Origin: CAZGUX01 sp964529305
GTDB lineage: Bacteria; Acidobacteriota; Terriglobia; Bryobacterales; Bryobacteraceae
Assembly: GCA_964529305.1 (NCBI GenBank)
Contig: CAZGUX010000276.1
Location: forward strand, 31,220-95,219
Length of the DNA: 64,000 nucleotides
Reading direction: 5' to 3'
Shown here: positions 1-8,385 of the stretch, piece by piece
How the letters are laid out: each line of letters begins with the position of its first letter
Position numbering within the stretch: position 1 is the stretch's first letter
Position numbers and translations under genes: made by a program
Notes under the pieces: generated by a model
Database searches by the model: none
Seen by the model: the letters and a program-made list of their open reading frames with translations, nothing else
Told to the model about the DNA's origin: nothing

Positions 1-436
1 CCACGGCCTCGTGGCTGGGACAGACAGCGAACGGGTAAGGATCGCCGAACAGGTTCCGGAGGGTCAGTTCCGGATGTCCGGCGGCGAGCGTCGAGCCGTG
101 ATGGAAGACGGTCCATGCGGCCAGATCGATGCGGCGATCGCTCGAAGCCCGGGCGAGTTCCTCGAGCCATCCGGAAGACGCAATAGCCGAGACGCTCGGC
201 CGGATCGGGCCGGCAAACGCGTTGTCGGGAAGCGGGATCAGCAGATGGCCCGACTCCGGAAAGTAGACCCGCTGCCGGCTCCTCCGCGGCAGCAGGAACT
301 TGCCGCTGTGGTAAAGCGTGGTGACGTGTACCCGATTCACGCCCAGGCCCGCGCACTCGTCCACGAATGCGCCCACCCCGCGATCGGCGATGTCCCAGGG
401 ATACGCGAACAGTTCGATGGAGGCCGAGGTGCCCAT
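1..436 (-). CDS. Conserved hypothetical protein, N-terminal part only (TIM-barrel-like)
   Basis: The gene starts at an ATG at 436 and runs off the left edge without a stop, so only about 145 codons are visible. The ATG overlaps the TGA of the TonB receptor gene (ATGA), so the two are probably translationally coupled. There is no signal peptide. Segments such as LFAYPWDIAD, GLGVNRVHV and LYHSGKFLLP read like the first strand and helix of a TIM barrel. From memory, proteins of this style occur next to TonB receptors in Solibacter-type genomes and are usually unnamed or called glycoside-hydrolase-like. Being coupled to an outer-membrane receptor gene suggests a role in handling the imported substrate, but this is inference and no catalytic residue can be assigned from the visible part. 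Confidence 0.75.
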   Translation of the reverse strand, partial: MGTSASIELFAYPWDIADRGVGAFVDECAGLGVNRVHVTTLYHSGKFLLPRRSRQRVYFPESGHLLIPLPDNAFAGPIRPSVSAIASSGWLEELARASSDRRIDLAAWTVFHHGSTLAAGHPELTLRNLFGDPYPFAVCPSHEAV

Positions 437-3400
437 CAGAACTGATACTTCAGCGCAAGTTGCACCTGGCGTGCCGAGTCGGCCGACAGGATACGCCCGA
501 AGAGCGGCGAGGTGAACGTGGCGTTCGGGTTGGCGAAGTTCGGCCGGTTGAAAAGGTTGAAGAACTCGCTGCGGAACTGGAGTTGATGGCCTTCCCACGG
601 CATTGCGATCACCTTGAACATGCCCGTGTCGACATTCGCCAGGCCGGGACCGATCATCGAATTTCGCCCCGCGTTCCCAAATTGACCGGTAGCGTTGGCG
701 CTGAACACCGACGTCTCGAAGTACTTGAGAAGCAGGTCCTGGCGCGGCCGATCGGAGGACAAAACGGGGCTGCCGTTCACATTCGGACGGTCAGAGCCGA
801 TCGCCCGAAGCGAGTTGTCGCGCCCGGTCAGCGGGTTGATCGGCAGACCCGTCGCCATGCGGACCAAACCCGAGAGTTGCCATCCGCCAATCACATGCCG
901 GACCGCGGGAGTCGCAGTCGCCAGCTTCGGCAGCTCCCAAACCCAGGACGCCGAGAAGACGTGCTCCCGGTGGAAGTCGGAAAGGCTGCGATTGCTCCTC
1001 AGGTTGTCAATATCCTGATACTGGCCGCCGTTCGGGATCGACACTTCGTCAATCGACCTCATCCAGGTGTAGTTCACATCCAGAAGATAGGAATTCGAGA
1101 ATCGCTTTCTCACCACGAACGCCAGGCCGTTGAACGAACTGTTGGACCGGTTGTCGATGCGCAGCATCGAGCCCACTTGCCCGGGGTTATAGCGCCGGCG
1201 TTGTTCGACGTTGGCCAAGGTTGGCGTAATCCCGGGCGTGATGTCCGCCGGGTTGAACTGGTAGAAGCTCACGAGCTTCCGCCCGACGTTGCCGATGTAG
1301 GCGACTTCGAGCGCCATGTTCTGCGGCAGCTTCTGCTGGACGGAGAAGCTGTACTGTTGCACGTACGGGTTGGGGAAGTTCGGGTTGGCCGACCAACCGG
1401 TCACCGGCGGCAGGAACACCGCCTGCCCGGTTTGCGGGTTGAACTGGGCTAACGGGTCGCCCTGTACCAGGCCGAACCCAAGTTGCCGGCCCTGGAAGGG
1501 ATCGGAGAAGGAGGGCACCGTGTCCAGGTTGAAAATCGGCAGGAAGGGTTGGTTCAGACTGATGAACTGAGATTGTCCGTTGCCGTAGGGTTGATGGAAG
1601 ATGCCGTAGCCCATCCGAACGCTGGTAGAGCCGTTGCCGAAGACGTCCCAGGCAATGCCCACTCGCGGCGAGAAGTTGTTGGTGTCCTTGTTGAAGATGC
1701 CGCGCGGGATTCCCGGATCGCCAAAATAGGCCATGCCCAACGGCGCCGTCGGAAATCGGCTGGACCGGAACCCGGGGATGAAGTTCGCCGAGTAGCCGTC
1801 GGCCTGATAGGTGGGCTCCTCGTAGTGATAGCGCACGCCGAGATTCAGCGTCACCCGCCGGCTGACGCGATAGTCGTTCTGGGCGAAGAAACTCAGGACA
1901 TAGGTGCGGTGGTTCTCGCGCTCCACCAGCATCTGAAGAAAGCTCGGCCTGCCGATCAGCATGTCGGCCAGCGCGTTTCGCGAATACTGGCCGTTGAATG
2001 TAAAGCGGCCGTTGTCAAACGCGGCGTAGCCGGGACCGAACCGGATCGGCTGGTATCCGCCTCCGAACTTCCAGGTGCTGCGCCCGCGGATCCAGGTCAG
2101 CGTGTCGAGGAAATCCCACGTGTTGTCGAGCCGTAGCGGGACGCCGGCGATGCGCGGCGACAGCGAGAAACGGCCGGTCGTGCTCACCGATGGAGGGTAG
2201 TTTGGCGCCAGGGGATCCGGCAGGTTGACCCCGGCTTCTCGCGGTGTATTGAACGGCGTGTTCTCGTTGGCGCTCGTCTCGAACTTCCGGTTCCACGCCA
2301 TGGAAAACACGTTGATCAGCGACGGGCTGAACGTATGCGTATCGCTCACGTTGAAGTTCTGGAAATGCAGCGTGTACAGCCCGTTGCCGTACGGCATGTT
2401 GCCGTTCGGCGACGCCAGGTTGCCGTAACTCCTCCAGTAGCGCGCGCTCACCTGGTTGTTATTCCGCAGCGAATGGTCAAGGCGGCCGATGAACTGGTTG
2501 CCGTCCTCGGCGCGCGGGCGGAGAATCTGGAACCGCCCGTCGGCGAGGTTGGCGGCGGGGATCTTGGACATGATATTGACGGCGGCTGTGTCGAACCGGG
2601 TGCGTGGGATCTGCCCTCCCGCGAACGGCTGCCCGGTCGTGGGGTCGGTCGGCGCCCCGCCTCGGGAGTTGCTGAAGTCCCCGTTGCGCTCGGCGTCGGT
2701 TGGGGGAATTGCGTCGTTGTTTAGCTGTGTTTCCCGGATCCGCGTGCCCTGCCAGCCGGCGAAGACGAACGTCTTGTTCTTGCGAATCGGGCCGCCGCCG
2801 GTTGCGCCAAACTGGTTCTGTATCAGAAAGGGTGTCGTCGGGGCGAAGAAGTTCCGCGCCGTCAGGTTGTTGTTGCGATGAAACTCGAACAGGCTGCCGT
2901 GATAGCTGTTGGTGCCCGAGCGGGTCACCACCTGAATGGTTGCCGACGACGCGAGTCCCTTCTCGGCGTCATAGGCATTGGTGGTCACCTTGAACTCGGA
3001 GAGAAAGTCCGGCGGAGGTAGCGGATTGCCTTCACCGTACTGAATCGAGTTATAACGCGCGTTATCCAGCAGGAAGTTGTTCCCGCTCCGCCGCCCTCCG
3101 GCGACGTTGACATTCACTGAATAGCTCGTCGGACGCGCACCCGCGCTCACTTCCGTCACCGTCGGAATCAGCACCAGCAGCGAGGCGGGACTCCGGCCGC
3201 TGAGCGGCAACTCTACCAACCGCTTTCCTTCCATCAGCGCTCCGATGGAGGCCTGCCGCGTGTCGATCGCTGGCGCGCTTCCTTCCACGGTCACGACCTC
3301 GCTCACCGCCCCGACTCCCAAACTGAAATCCACCCGGGCGTTCTCCTGCACTGAAAGCGCGACGCCCTTCCGTACCGATTTCTTGAAGCCGTTCGCTTCG

Positions 3401-3648
3401 GCCTCGACTGTGTAGGTCCCGGGCGGCAGCAACGACACCAGGTAGGCCCCGGCGTCGTCGGTGCGAGTCTCTCGTTCCTGGCCCGTTTGGTCGCTGATGA
3501 CCTTGACGGCACACGCGGGTACCACGGCGCCTGTCGTGTCGCTCACGATTCCGACAATCGACGCCGTCGTCTGCGCCAGCGCGGCGTTTCCCGCCAGCGC
3601 GAATGTGAGGGTAAGTACCCGGCTAAAGCTAAAGGTTCGGCACTGCAT
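436..3648 (-). CDS. TonB-dependent receptor with N-terminal carboxypeptidase-regulatory-like domain
   Basis: Outer-membrane receptor of about 1070 residues, the large acidobacterial Oar/CarbopepD type that imports glycan fragments or other bulky nutrients with TonB energy. I chose the ATG at 3648 rather than an ATG 32 codons upstream because it is preceded by GGGAGG at good spacing and opens a signal peptide (FSRVLTLTFALAGNAALAQ). Residues about 25-105 form a beta-sandwich regulatory domain (IVGIVSDTTGAVVPA, PPGTYTVEAEANGF), followed by a plug (about 115-240) and a long barrel ending in the aromatic LALKYQF. The stop overlaps the start of the next gene at 436. The upstream region carries a promoter/operator block shared with the gene at 3830-6274. 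The substrate is not deducible from sequence. Confidence 0.9.
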   Translation of the reverse strand: MQCRTFSFSRVLTLTFALAGNAALAQTTASIVGIVSDTTGAVVPACAVKVISDQTGQERETRTDDAGAYLVSLLPPGTYTVEAEANGFKKSVRKGVALSVQENARVDFSLGVGAVSEVVTVEGSAPAIDTRQASIGALMEGKRLVELPLSGRSPASLLVLIPTVTEVSAGARPTSYSVNVNVAGGRRSGNNFLLDNARYNSIQYGEGNPLPPPDFLSEFKVTTNAYDAEKGLASSATIQVVTRSGTNSYHGSLFEFHRNNNLTARNFFAPTTPFLIQNQFGATGGGPIRKNKTFVFAGWQGTRIRETQLNNDAIPPTDAERNGDFSNSRGGAPTDPTTGQPFAGGQIPRTRFDTAAVNIMSKIPAANLADGRFQILRPRAEDGNQFIGRLDHSLRNNNQVSARYWRSYGNLASPNGNMPYGNGLYTLHFQNFNVSDTHTFSPSLINVFSMAWNRKFETSANENTPFNTPREAGVNLPDPLAPNYPPSVSTTGRFSLSPRIAGVPLRLDNTWDFLDTLTWIRGRSTWKFGGGYQPIRFGPGYAAFDNGRFTFNGQYSRNALADMLIGRPSFLQMLVERENHRTYVLSFFAQNDYRVSRRVTLNLGVRYHYEEPTYQADGYSANFIPGFRSSRFPTAPLGMAYFGDPGIPRGIFNKDTNNFSPRVGIAWDVFGNGSTSVRMGYGIFHQPYGNGQSQFISLNQPFLPIFNLDTVPSFSDPFQGRQLGFGLVQGDPLAQFNPQTGQAVFLPPVTGWSANPNFPNPYVQQYSFSVQQKLPQNMALEVAYIGNVGRKLVSFYQFNPADITPGITPTLANVEQRRRYNPGQVGSMLRIDNRSNSSFNGLAFVVRKRFSNSYLLDVNYTWMRSIDEVSIPNGGQYQDIDNLRSNRSLSDFHREHVFSASWVWELPKLATATPAVRHVIGGWQLSGLVRMATGLPINPLTGRDNSLRAIGSDRPNVNGSPVLSSDRPRQDLLLKYFETSVFSANATGQFGNAGRNSMIGPGLANVDTGMFKVIAMPWEGHQLQFRSEFFNLFNRPNFANPNATFTSPLFGRILSADSARQVQLALKYQF

Positions 3649-3682
3649 GGCTGACCTCCCGTCGCGATCCCTTGCGCGTGAT

Positions 3683-3731
3683 TTGTATGATGATATTGCA
3701 AACATACACCAGGACAGGTATCTTCTGTCAA
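3683..3731 (-). promoter_or_regulatory. Promoter/operator block upstream of the TonB receptor (copy 1 of 2)
   Basis: On the minus strand a TTGACA -35 box lies at 3731-3726. Downstream is an AT-rich stretch with GTATG and CATAC half-sites (on the plus strand it begins TTGTATGAT at 3683). Compared with 6323-6380, the block 3683-3740 aligns without gaps and matches at about 44 of 58 positions (counted by hand). The -10 is weak (TGTATG or TATGTT). The CATAC/GTATG inverted arms resemble operators of GntR-type regulators, but no regulator gene is in the window, so the family is a guess. Confidence 0.6.
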
Positions 3732-3829
3732 GGAAGAAAACCATTCAGAAGCGTGCCTGCCCCGGAAATCGGGCTTTCCGGTTCCACTGGACCCTGGTAT
3801 TGACGGGGCCAGTCGTGTTCGAGGCGAAA

Positions 3830-6274
3830 TCAAGTGAACTCCGCCAGGCGATTGCGCAGGTAATCCAGCGTCTCCAGCCAACTCGCCTGATCGCCGCCGA
3901 GAGGGTCCACCGTGTCGAAACGGAAGTGCAGATCGAGGAAATCGGAAAGACCCTTCACCATGCCTCGGACCTCGTCGACTTGCGATTGTGTCTGAGGAGT
4001 GTCAACGGCGGCGCGATGCGCCAGCAGGCGATGATACGCGGCCAGCAGCCCCGCAAACCGGTGTGCGACATCCAGGCACTTCTTCAGGTAAGCGACATCT
4101 TCGAGGGAGTCCTTGCGGAGGTCCGGACTGCGAAGCGCGGCGTTGACGATGGCGCCGGCTTCCGAATTGACCTCGGCATAGCTCCGCCACAGATGAGACC
4201 AGCGCTCCTGCCAATCCGCCGGAGAGAGGCGCAGTTTCCCGATCCACCGTTGCGAGTCGGAATCGGGCGGCGTCGAACCGGAATCGCGATCCAGCTCCAG
4301 AATTCGCCAGAGAATGGGCGTCGCGTACAGGCGTTCGGGCGCCACCGGGACCATCAGCGATCCGTCGGGGGCGCGTGGCTGCGGCTGGAAGAACGTCATA
4401 TAGCGCAGCATCGTCTCTCCCGCCCGTTTTCCGTATAGTTGGAGGCACGCTTCGGACAGCAGTCCTCCCTGAGGAACATCGAGATTGGTCATCATGGCTC
4501 GACGGGCCGCCTGACCGGATTCATAAGTCGCCGGTATGCGGTGTCCCGGAGCCTTCGAGTTCCAGGCGAATTCGCTGTTTAGAATCTGGAGGGGCTCCTG
4601 AAAGACCGAACCGCAGAAGTTGTAGATCGTCTCCGCGCCGGTGAACAGGCCATTCATGGCGGCCACTGGCGAGTAGGGGTAGTTGAAGGATCTCGCGCTG
4701 TAGTGGTCGGCTCCCCCAACGAAGAACAGGAATGTGGGAAAGGACCGCCCTTCGGCCGCCAGGCGTTCATGGAAGGCATCCAGCCATCGCTTGCCCGACC
4801 CCTGTTGAGGCATTACCTCACGAAAACAGATCTCGACATTCCCCTCGTCCGGCAGCAGGGAAACCACATTCGCCCAGAAACTCAGGTGGGCCTCCCAGGA
4901 CGCCTTGTCTGTCGCGCTGGGAGAGTACCCCGGCGAGACAAGAATCACGGTACAGTCCCGGCGCGCATCGTACCCGGTGTCGGGGTTCCTGACGCTAAAC
5001 ACGGCCTTCATCAGATTCCGGTAGCCGTGAGCCATCGCGCCACTACCGCCGTCCTTCGCGAGGAAGTCATCATTCGGCCACCTGGCCTTGCACCGGGGGC
5101 ATCGAGTCCGCCAGTCCGCCAGACGATTGTTGTCGTCGCCGGTTTCCCCCCTCCGGACGATGTTGCCTACGTCTTCATGGTGGATATAAACCGCCCCCGG
5201 CTCCACCGAACTCACGAACTGCCGCATCTCTTCAGCCTTCAGCCGGTTCAACTCTTCGTTGCCGCGACACGTCCCCAGCAGCCCGCCAGTCGGGCTTCCC
5301 TCGCGATACGTCGGATTCGCCTCGCCGAAGCACGAGTACACCGCGCCGTGCGGGTAGCTTTCGCGGTTGTGCCAGATCGTCCCGATGTTATGTTCCGGGC
5401 GAACCAGCGCCGCCTGGTAGTTGGAGCCATAGCCTCCGAACATGAGTTTGATGCCCCGCTCGCGGGCATACGCATTCAACTCCCGCATCATCTTCGAGTA
5501 GCCGGGCGCTTTCTCACTCTTCCAACCGAAGCCATCGAAGACCACCGTGTTGATCTTGTACCGGAGGCAGAAATCGAGCTTTCGTTTGACCCGCTGAATG
5601 TACGCTCTCCGCCCATCGCCCCAGTCGTAGGCCCACCGGTTCGCCTCGGCCTGCAACAGCCAGTCGGACGCGGCGCGAAAGCGGAAATCCGGATAGTCGC
5701 GAATGTGCGCTTCCCTCAGGCTCGGGCCGTCGTGGAGGTCCATCCACTGCGCCAGCGAGGCCGCCGCGTAGAGTACGCCTTGCGCGCCGGACCCCACCAG
5801 CCAGGCTTCATTGCGATCAGGAAGAATGAGAATCACATACGCCTGGCCGGCGGCGGACGAATCAGCGAGGACCTTTCGGTCCTCATCATCCAAACGGGAG
5901 GCAATTGCTTCGCCGAGTTCCCTCCCTTTTTGGGAATCGACCAGGTGGATCGCCACGCGACTCTTCCCGACCGTGGCGCCCGCCGGAACCCGCTGCGCGG
6001 ACACCTGGGCAGAACCGGCAAGCCGTCCGATTTCCGCCTCCAGGAGGTCCGCGGCGAGCGTGAGCTTCGCGGACGGATTCACGGGGAGGACGATGCTCGG
6101 GCCTCCGCCCGCGTTCAATCGCAACGATCGCGGTCCAACCGATATTGAATGAGGCAGGGGGATCACTCGACTCGTCGCTGCCGAACCGGACGCCGCGTCC
6201 GCGGCCCCACCAACAGGTACGGCCAGACCCAGGCCGCCCGCAAGCGAGCCCCCGACAAATGTTCTTCTGTGCAT
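3830..6274 (-). CDS. Tat-exported GH20-like glycoside hydrolase-type protein
   Basis: About 814 residues from the ATG at 6274. That start exposes a twin-arginine signal (HRRTFVGGSLAGG) and has GGGAAAG upstream, whereas a longer in-frame start 26 codons upstream would bury the signal. Residues about 40-190 resemble the alpha/beta N-terminal domain that precedes GH20 and GH84-type barrels (PLPHSISV, SGAQGVLYAAASLAQWM). A TIM-barrel-like part follows (IRDYPDFRFRAASDW, KLDFCLRYKINTVVFDGFGW, VYIHHEDVGN). A Cys cluster (TRCPRCKARWP) lies inside the barrel and could bind metal. I cannot identify the paired Asp-Glu catalytic motif of true GH20 hexosaminidases with certainty, so the substrate is open. 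It shares a promoter block with the TonB receptor gene, suggesting the same glycan pathway. Confidence 0.8.
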   Translation of the reverse strand: MHRRTFVGGSLAGGLGLAVPVGGAADAASGSAATSRVIPLPHSISVGPRSLRLNAGGGPSIVLPVNPSAKLTLAADLLEAEIGRLAGSAQVSAQRVPAGATVGKSRVAIHLVDSQKGRELGEAIASRLDDEDRKVLADSSAAGQAYVILILPDRNEAWLVGSGAQGVLYAAASLAQWMDLHDGPSLREAHIRDYPDFRFRAASDWLLQAEANRWAYDWGDGRRAYIQRVKRKLDFCLRYKINTVVFDGFGWKSEKAPGYSKMMRELNAYARERGIKLMFGGYGSNYQAALVRPEHNIGTIWHNRESYPHGAVYSCFGEANPTYREGSPTGGLLGTCRGNEELNRLKAEEMRQFVSSVEPGAVYIHHEDVGNIVRRGETGDDNNRLADWRTRCPRCKARWPNDDFLAKDGGSGAMAHGYRNLMKAVFSVRNPDTGYDARRDCTVILVSPGYSPSATDKASWEAHLSFWANVVSLLPDEGNVEICFREVMPQQGSGKRWLDAFHERLAAEGRSFPTFLFFVGGADHYSARSFNYPYSPVAAMNGLFTGAETIYNFCGSVFQEPLQILNSEFAWNSKAPGHRIPATYESGQAARRAMMTNLDVPQGGLLSEACLQLYGKRAGETMLRYMTFFQPQPRAPDGSLMVPVAPERLYATPILWRILELDRDSGSTPPDSDSQRWIGKLRLSPADWQERWSHLWRSYAEVNSEAGAIVNAALRSPDLRKDSLEDVAYLKKCLDVAHRFAGLLAAYHRLLAHRAAVDTPQTQSQVDEVRGMVKGLSDFLDLHFRFDTVDPLGGDQASWLETLDYLRNRLAEFT

Positions 6275-6322
6275 GTTTCTTTCCCGGTGGTAACGCCCGG
6301 CGTTCTCCCTGGCGCGGGCAAA

Positions 6323-6371
6323 TTGTATGATAATATTGCATACGAATATCAAAACGGGTATTCTCTGTCAA
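6323..6371 (-). promoter_or_regulatory. Promoter/operator block upstream of the GH20-like gene (copy 2 of 2)
   Basis: The minus strand has TTGACA at 6371-6366, a 17-base spacer and TATTCG as -10. An inverted repeat, GTATG with CATAC nine bases apart, overlaps the downstream promoter part (plus strand 6325-6343). The same arrangement, at the same distance from the -35, precedes the TonB receptor gene. The plus-strand amidohydrolase gene at 6439 diverges from this region, so one regulator could control all three transcripts. Function is inferred from position and similarity only. Confidence 0.65.
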
Positions 6372-6438
6372 GAACCAAAACTCAACAACGGGAGCGAGCG
6401 GCCGTGTTTGGGCTTCCTCGGTTCCGGTAGGAGATTGT

Positions 6439-7407
6439 ATGTCCGTGATGACCGTACGAGGGCCGGTGGACGCCTCGGAACTCGGCTACACGCTCTCGCA
6501 CGAGCATCTGCTCTGCGACCTCTGGAAGATGGTCCGTTCCTACGATTGCATCCTCGATGACGTCGACCTGGCGATCAAGGAATTGTCAGACTATGCCGCT
6601 GCCGGCGGACGGTCCCTGATCGACGTCACCAGCGGGGGCTTGAACCGCAATCCCGTGGCTTTGAAACGGATCTCGGAGGCCACCGGCGTCCACGTCGTGA
6701 TGGGCGCCGCGTGGTACCGCGAGGACGTCTATCCGTCCTTCGTGCAGGAGACCGAAACCAATGCCCTGGCCGCGAAGATCGTCGCCGAACTCACCGAAGG
6801 GCTCGAGGGAACCGACATCAAAGCCGGCGTCATTGGCGAGATCGGCACGGAGCGCCGCTTCATCACACCGGCGCAGGAGAGGGTCTTCCGCGCCAGCGCG
6901 CGGGCGCAGCGCCAGACGGGCGTCCTCATCGTGACCCATACCACTCACTTCGGCGAGCTTGCCCTGGAGCAGATCGCGCTTCTGAAGGAAGAGGGCGTCG
7001 AGCCCGATCGCATCGCGGTCAGCCATCTCGGCGACCGCATCAGCCCGGACCGGTTCCTGGCCATTGCGCGCGAGGGTGTCTATCTCAGCATCGACAACAT
7101 CGGCTACTGCGGCGACGGCTATCCTCCCGACGAGGTCAGGGCCGAGAACGTGCGCCGCCTGATCGAGGAAGGCTACCTCGACCAGATCATGCTGGGGGGA
7201 GACGTCTGCCAAAAATCCCACCTCCGCGCCTATGGAGGCAAAGGATATGCGCATGTTCCCCGTGTCTTCCTCCCAATCCTGCGCGGCATCGGAATCACCG
7301 AGGAGCAGATCCACCAGATGACCGTTGTGAATCCGGCCCGCGCCCTGGATGTTTCAGCCGTGGACGTCGAGTTCGCAGCCCCGGAACTGCTCAAGGCTGA
7401 GCGCTGA
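6439..7407 (+). CDS. Phosphotriesterase-family amidohydrolase (lactonase-like)
   Basis: 322-residue metal-dependent hydrolase of the phosphotriesterase family (PTE, PHP, lactonases). Visible ligands are the first-strand HxH (H21, H23 in LSHEHLL), a GEIG motif with E134 where classical PTE has the carboxylated lysine, H167/H170 (VTHTTH), H196 in SHLGDR and the late Asp in LGGDV. The Glu bridge is seen in PHP-type relatives and points away from organophosphate turnover, toward a sugar lactone or similar ester. The start has GTAGGAG five to six bases upstream. The gene diverges from the GH20-like gene and is followed after 5 bases by a split EamA transporter, suggesting that transporter and hydrolase share one small-molecule substrate. 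Confidence 0.85.
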   Translation: MSVMTVRGPVDASELGYTLSHEHLLCDLWKMVRSYDCILDDVDLAIKELSDYAAAGGRSLIDVTSGGLNRNPVALKRISEATGVHVVMGAAWYREDVYPSFVQETETNALAAKIVAELTEGLEGTDIKAGVIGEIGTERRFITPAQERVFRASARAQRQTGVLIVTHTTHFGELALEQIALLKEEGVEPDRIAVSHLGDRISPDRFLAIAREGVYLSIDNIGYCGDGYPPDEVRAENVRRLIEEGYLDQIMLGGDVCQKSHLRAYGGKGYAHVPRVFLPILRGIGITEEQIHQMTVVNPARALDVSAVDVEFAAPELLKAER

Positions 7408-7412
7408 CCGCG

Positions 7413-7868
7413 ATGGGTCACGTGTATCTTGTCCTGGCTGTGGTCAGCCTTGGCTGCCTCGGAGTGCTTCATAAAGTGGCGGACCACCGCCGCTGCCGGC
7501 CCCAGGCCATCAACGCGGTGTTGTTCCTGGCGGCCGGCCTGGTGCTCACAACCGTGACCACCTTCAAACTCGGCGCCGAGGCGTGGACGCGAGTCCCGCC
7601 CCAGGCGTGGTGGGTGGCCAGCGCGTGTGGCTTGTGCGCCTCGGTGGCGATTCTGCACTTCCAGCACGGAGTACGCCACGGCCGCATTTCCACGAGTTGG
7701 CTGATCGTCAACCTCTCCACCATCGTGCCCACGATCCTGTCAGTCCTGATCTACAGCGAGACCGTCAGTCCTCGGCGCGCCGCCAGCCTGGCGCTCGCCC
7801 TGCTGGCCTTGATTCTGCTGTGGATCGACCGGCGGAAAGAAGAAGCCGCGGCGGGAGAAAGCGCTTGA
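7413..7868 (+). CDS. EamA/DMT-superfamily transporter, first half (5-TM subunit)
   Basis: 151 residues with five predicted membrane helices: VYLVLAVVSLGCLGVL, INAVLFLAAGLVLTT, WWVASACGLCASVAIL, SWLIVNLSTIVPTILSVLIY and AASLALALLALILLW. It ends in a basic tail (DRRKEE). The pattern, with a YSETVSPRRAASLALALLA segment, matches one EamA domain. Most EamA exporters are single proteins of about 290-300 residues with two such domains; here the second domain is a separate gene whose TTG start overlaps this stop (TTGA). It starts 5 bases after the amidohydrolase gene and is probably cotranscribed with it. Substrate unknown. Confidence 0.8.
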   Translation: MGHVYLVLAVVSLGCLGVLHKVADHRRCRPQAINAVLFLAAGLVLTTVTTFKLGAEAWTRVPPQAWWVASACGLCASVAILHFQHGVRHGRISTSWLIVNLSTIVPTILSVLIYSETVSPRRAASLALALLALILLWIDRRKEEAAAGESA

Positions 7869-8290
7869 CCCTGTATGTCCGCTACATGCTGGTCGCGTTC
7901 CTGACCAACGGCCTGGGCGCGTTTGGACTGCGCGTTCTCGCCGGCGCCGGTCTGGGTCACGTGCGGGAGCAGCAGTACTTGAGCCTCTGGTACGTTGCCG
8001 GAGCACTGGTCGCCGCTGTTCCCTTTCTCCGTCTGCGAAGCGGCATGGAGCCTCGGGAATGGCTGCTGGGCGGAGCGATGGCCGGCTGTTCGCTGTTCGG
8101 CCAGCTTGGTATGGCCTTAGCGCTGACCCACGGTCTACCCGGGTTTGTCGTGTTCCCCGTCGCCACTGGCGGAGGCTTGCTGTTTGTCCTGGCAGTCGGT
8201 GTGGCCGTCTTCCGCGAGCGGGTCCACTGGGCCGGCTATTTGGGAATCGCCACCGGGACGCTGGCCCTGATTCTCCTGGCGCTGCCCTGA
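7865..8290 (+). CDS. EamA/DMT-superfamily transporter, second half (5-TM subunit)
   Basis: About 141 residues if translation starts at the TTG at 7865, which overlaps the preceding stop as TTGA. An ATG at 7886 is the alternative start. Five predicted helices: YMLVAFLTNGLGAFGLRVL, LWYVAGALVAAVPFL, WLLGGAMAGCSLFGQLGMALAL, GFVVFPVATGGGLLFVLAVGVAVF and GYLGIATGTLALILLALP. The VFRERVHWAGYLGIATG segment mirrors the first subunit's YSETVSPRRAASLALAL, as expected for paired EamA repeats. The two genes sum to about 293 residues, the size of a normal fused exporter. They are either a genuine heterodimer or one gene broken by a stop/frameshift; the clean coupled overlap favours the former. Confidence 0.75.
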   Translation: MTLYVRYMLVAFLTNGLGAFGLRVLAGAGLGHVREQQYLSLWYVAGALVAAVPFLRLRSGMEPREWLLGGAMAGCSLFGQLGMALALTHGLPGFVVFPVATGGGLLFVLAVGVAVFRERVHWAGYLGIATGTLALILLALP

Positions 8291-8385
8291 TTCCGCTAGG
8301 CTGCAGCGAAACCCGCGGACCCTTGCTTCACGCTGAACGCCGTAACCTTTCCTCCCGCCCTCAGTAGATACCATGTGAAGGCACT

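Noticed and set aside
367..1452. Long plus-strand open frame of 361 codons opposite the TonB receptor
   Set aside because: Low-complexity Arg/Val-rich translation typical of antisense to a high-GC gene; no recognisable motif.
4703..6148. Plus-strand open frame of 481 codons opposite the GH20-like gene
   Set aside because: Antisense of a gene with a Tat signal and good codon pattern; no domain.
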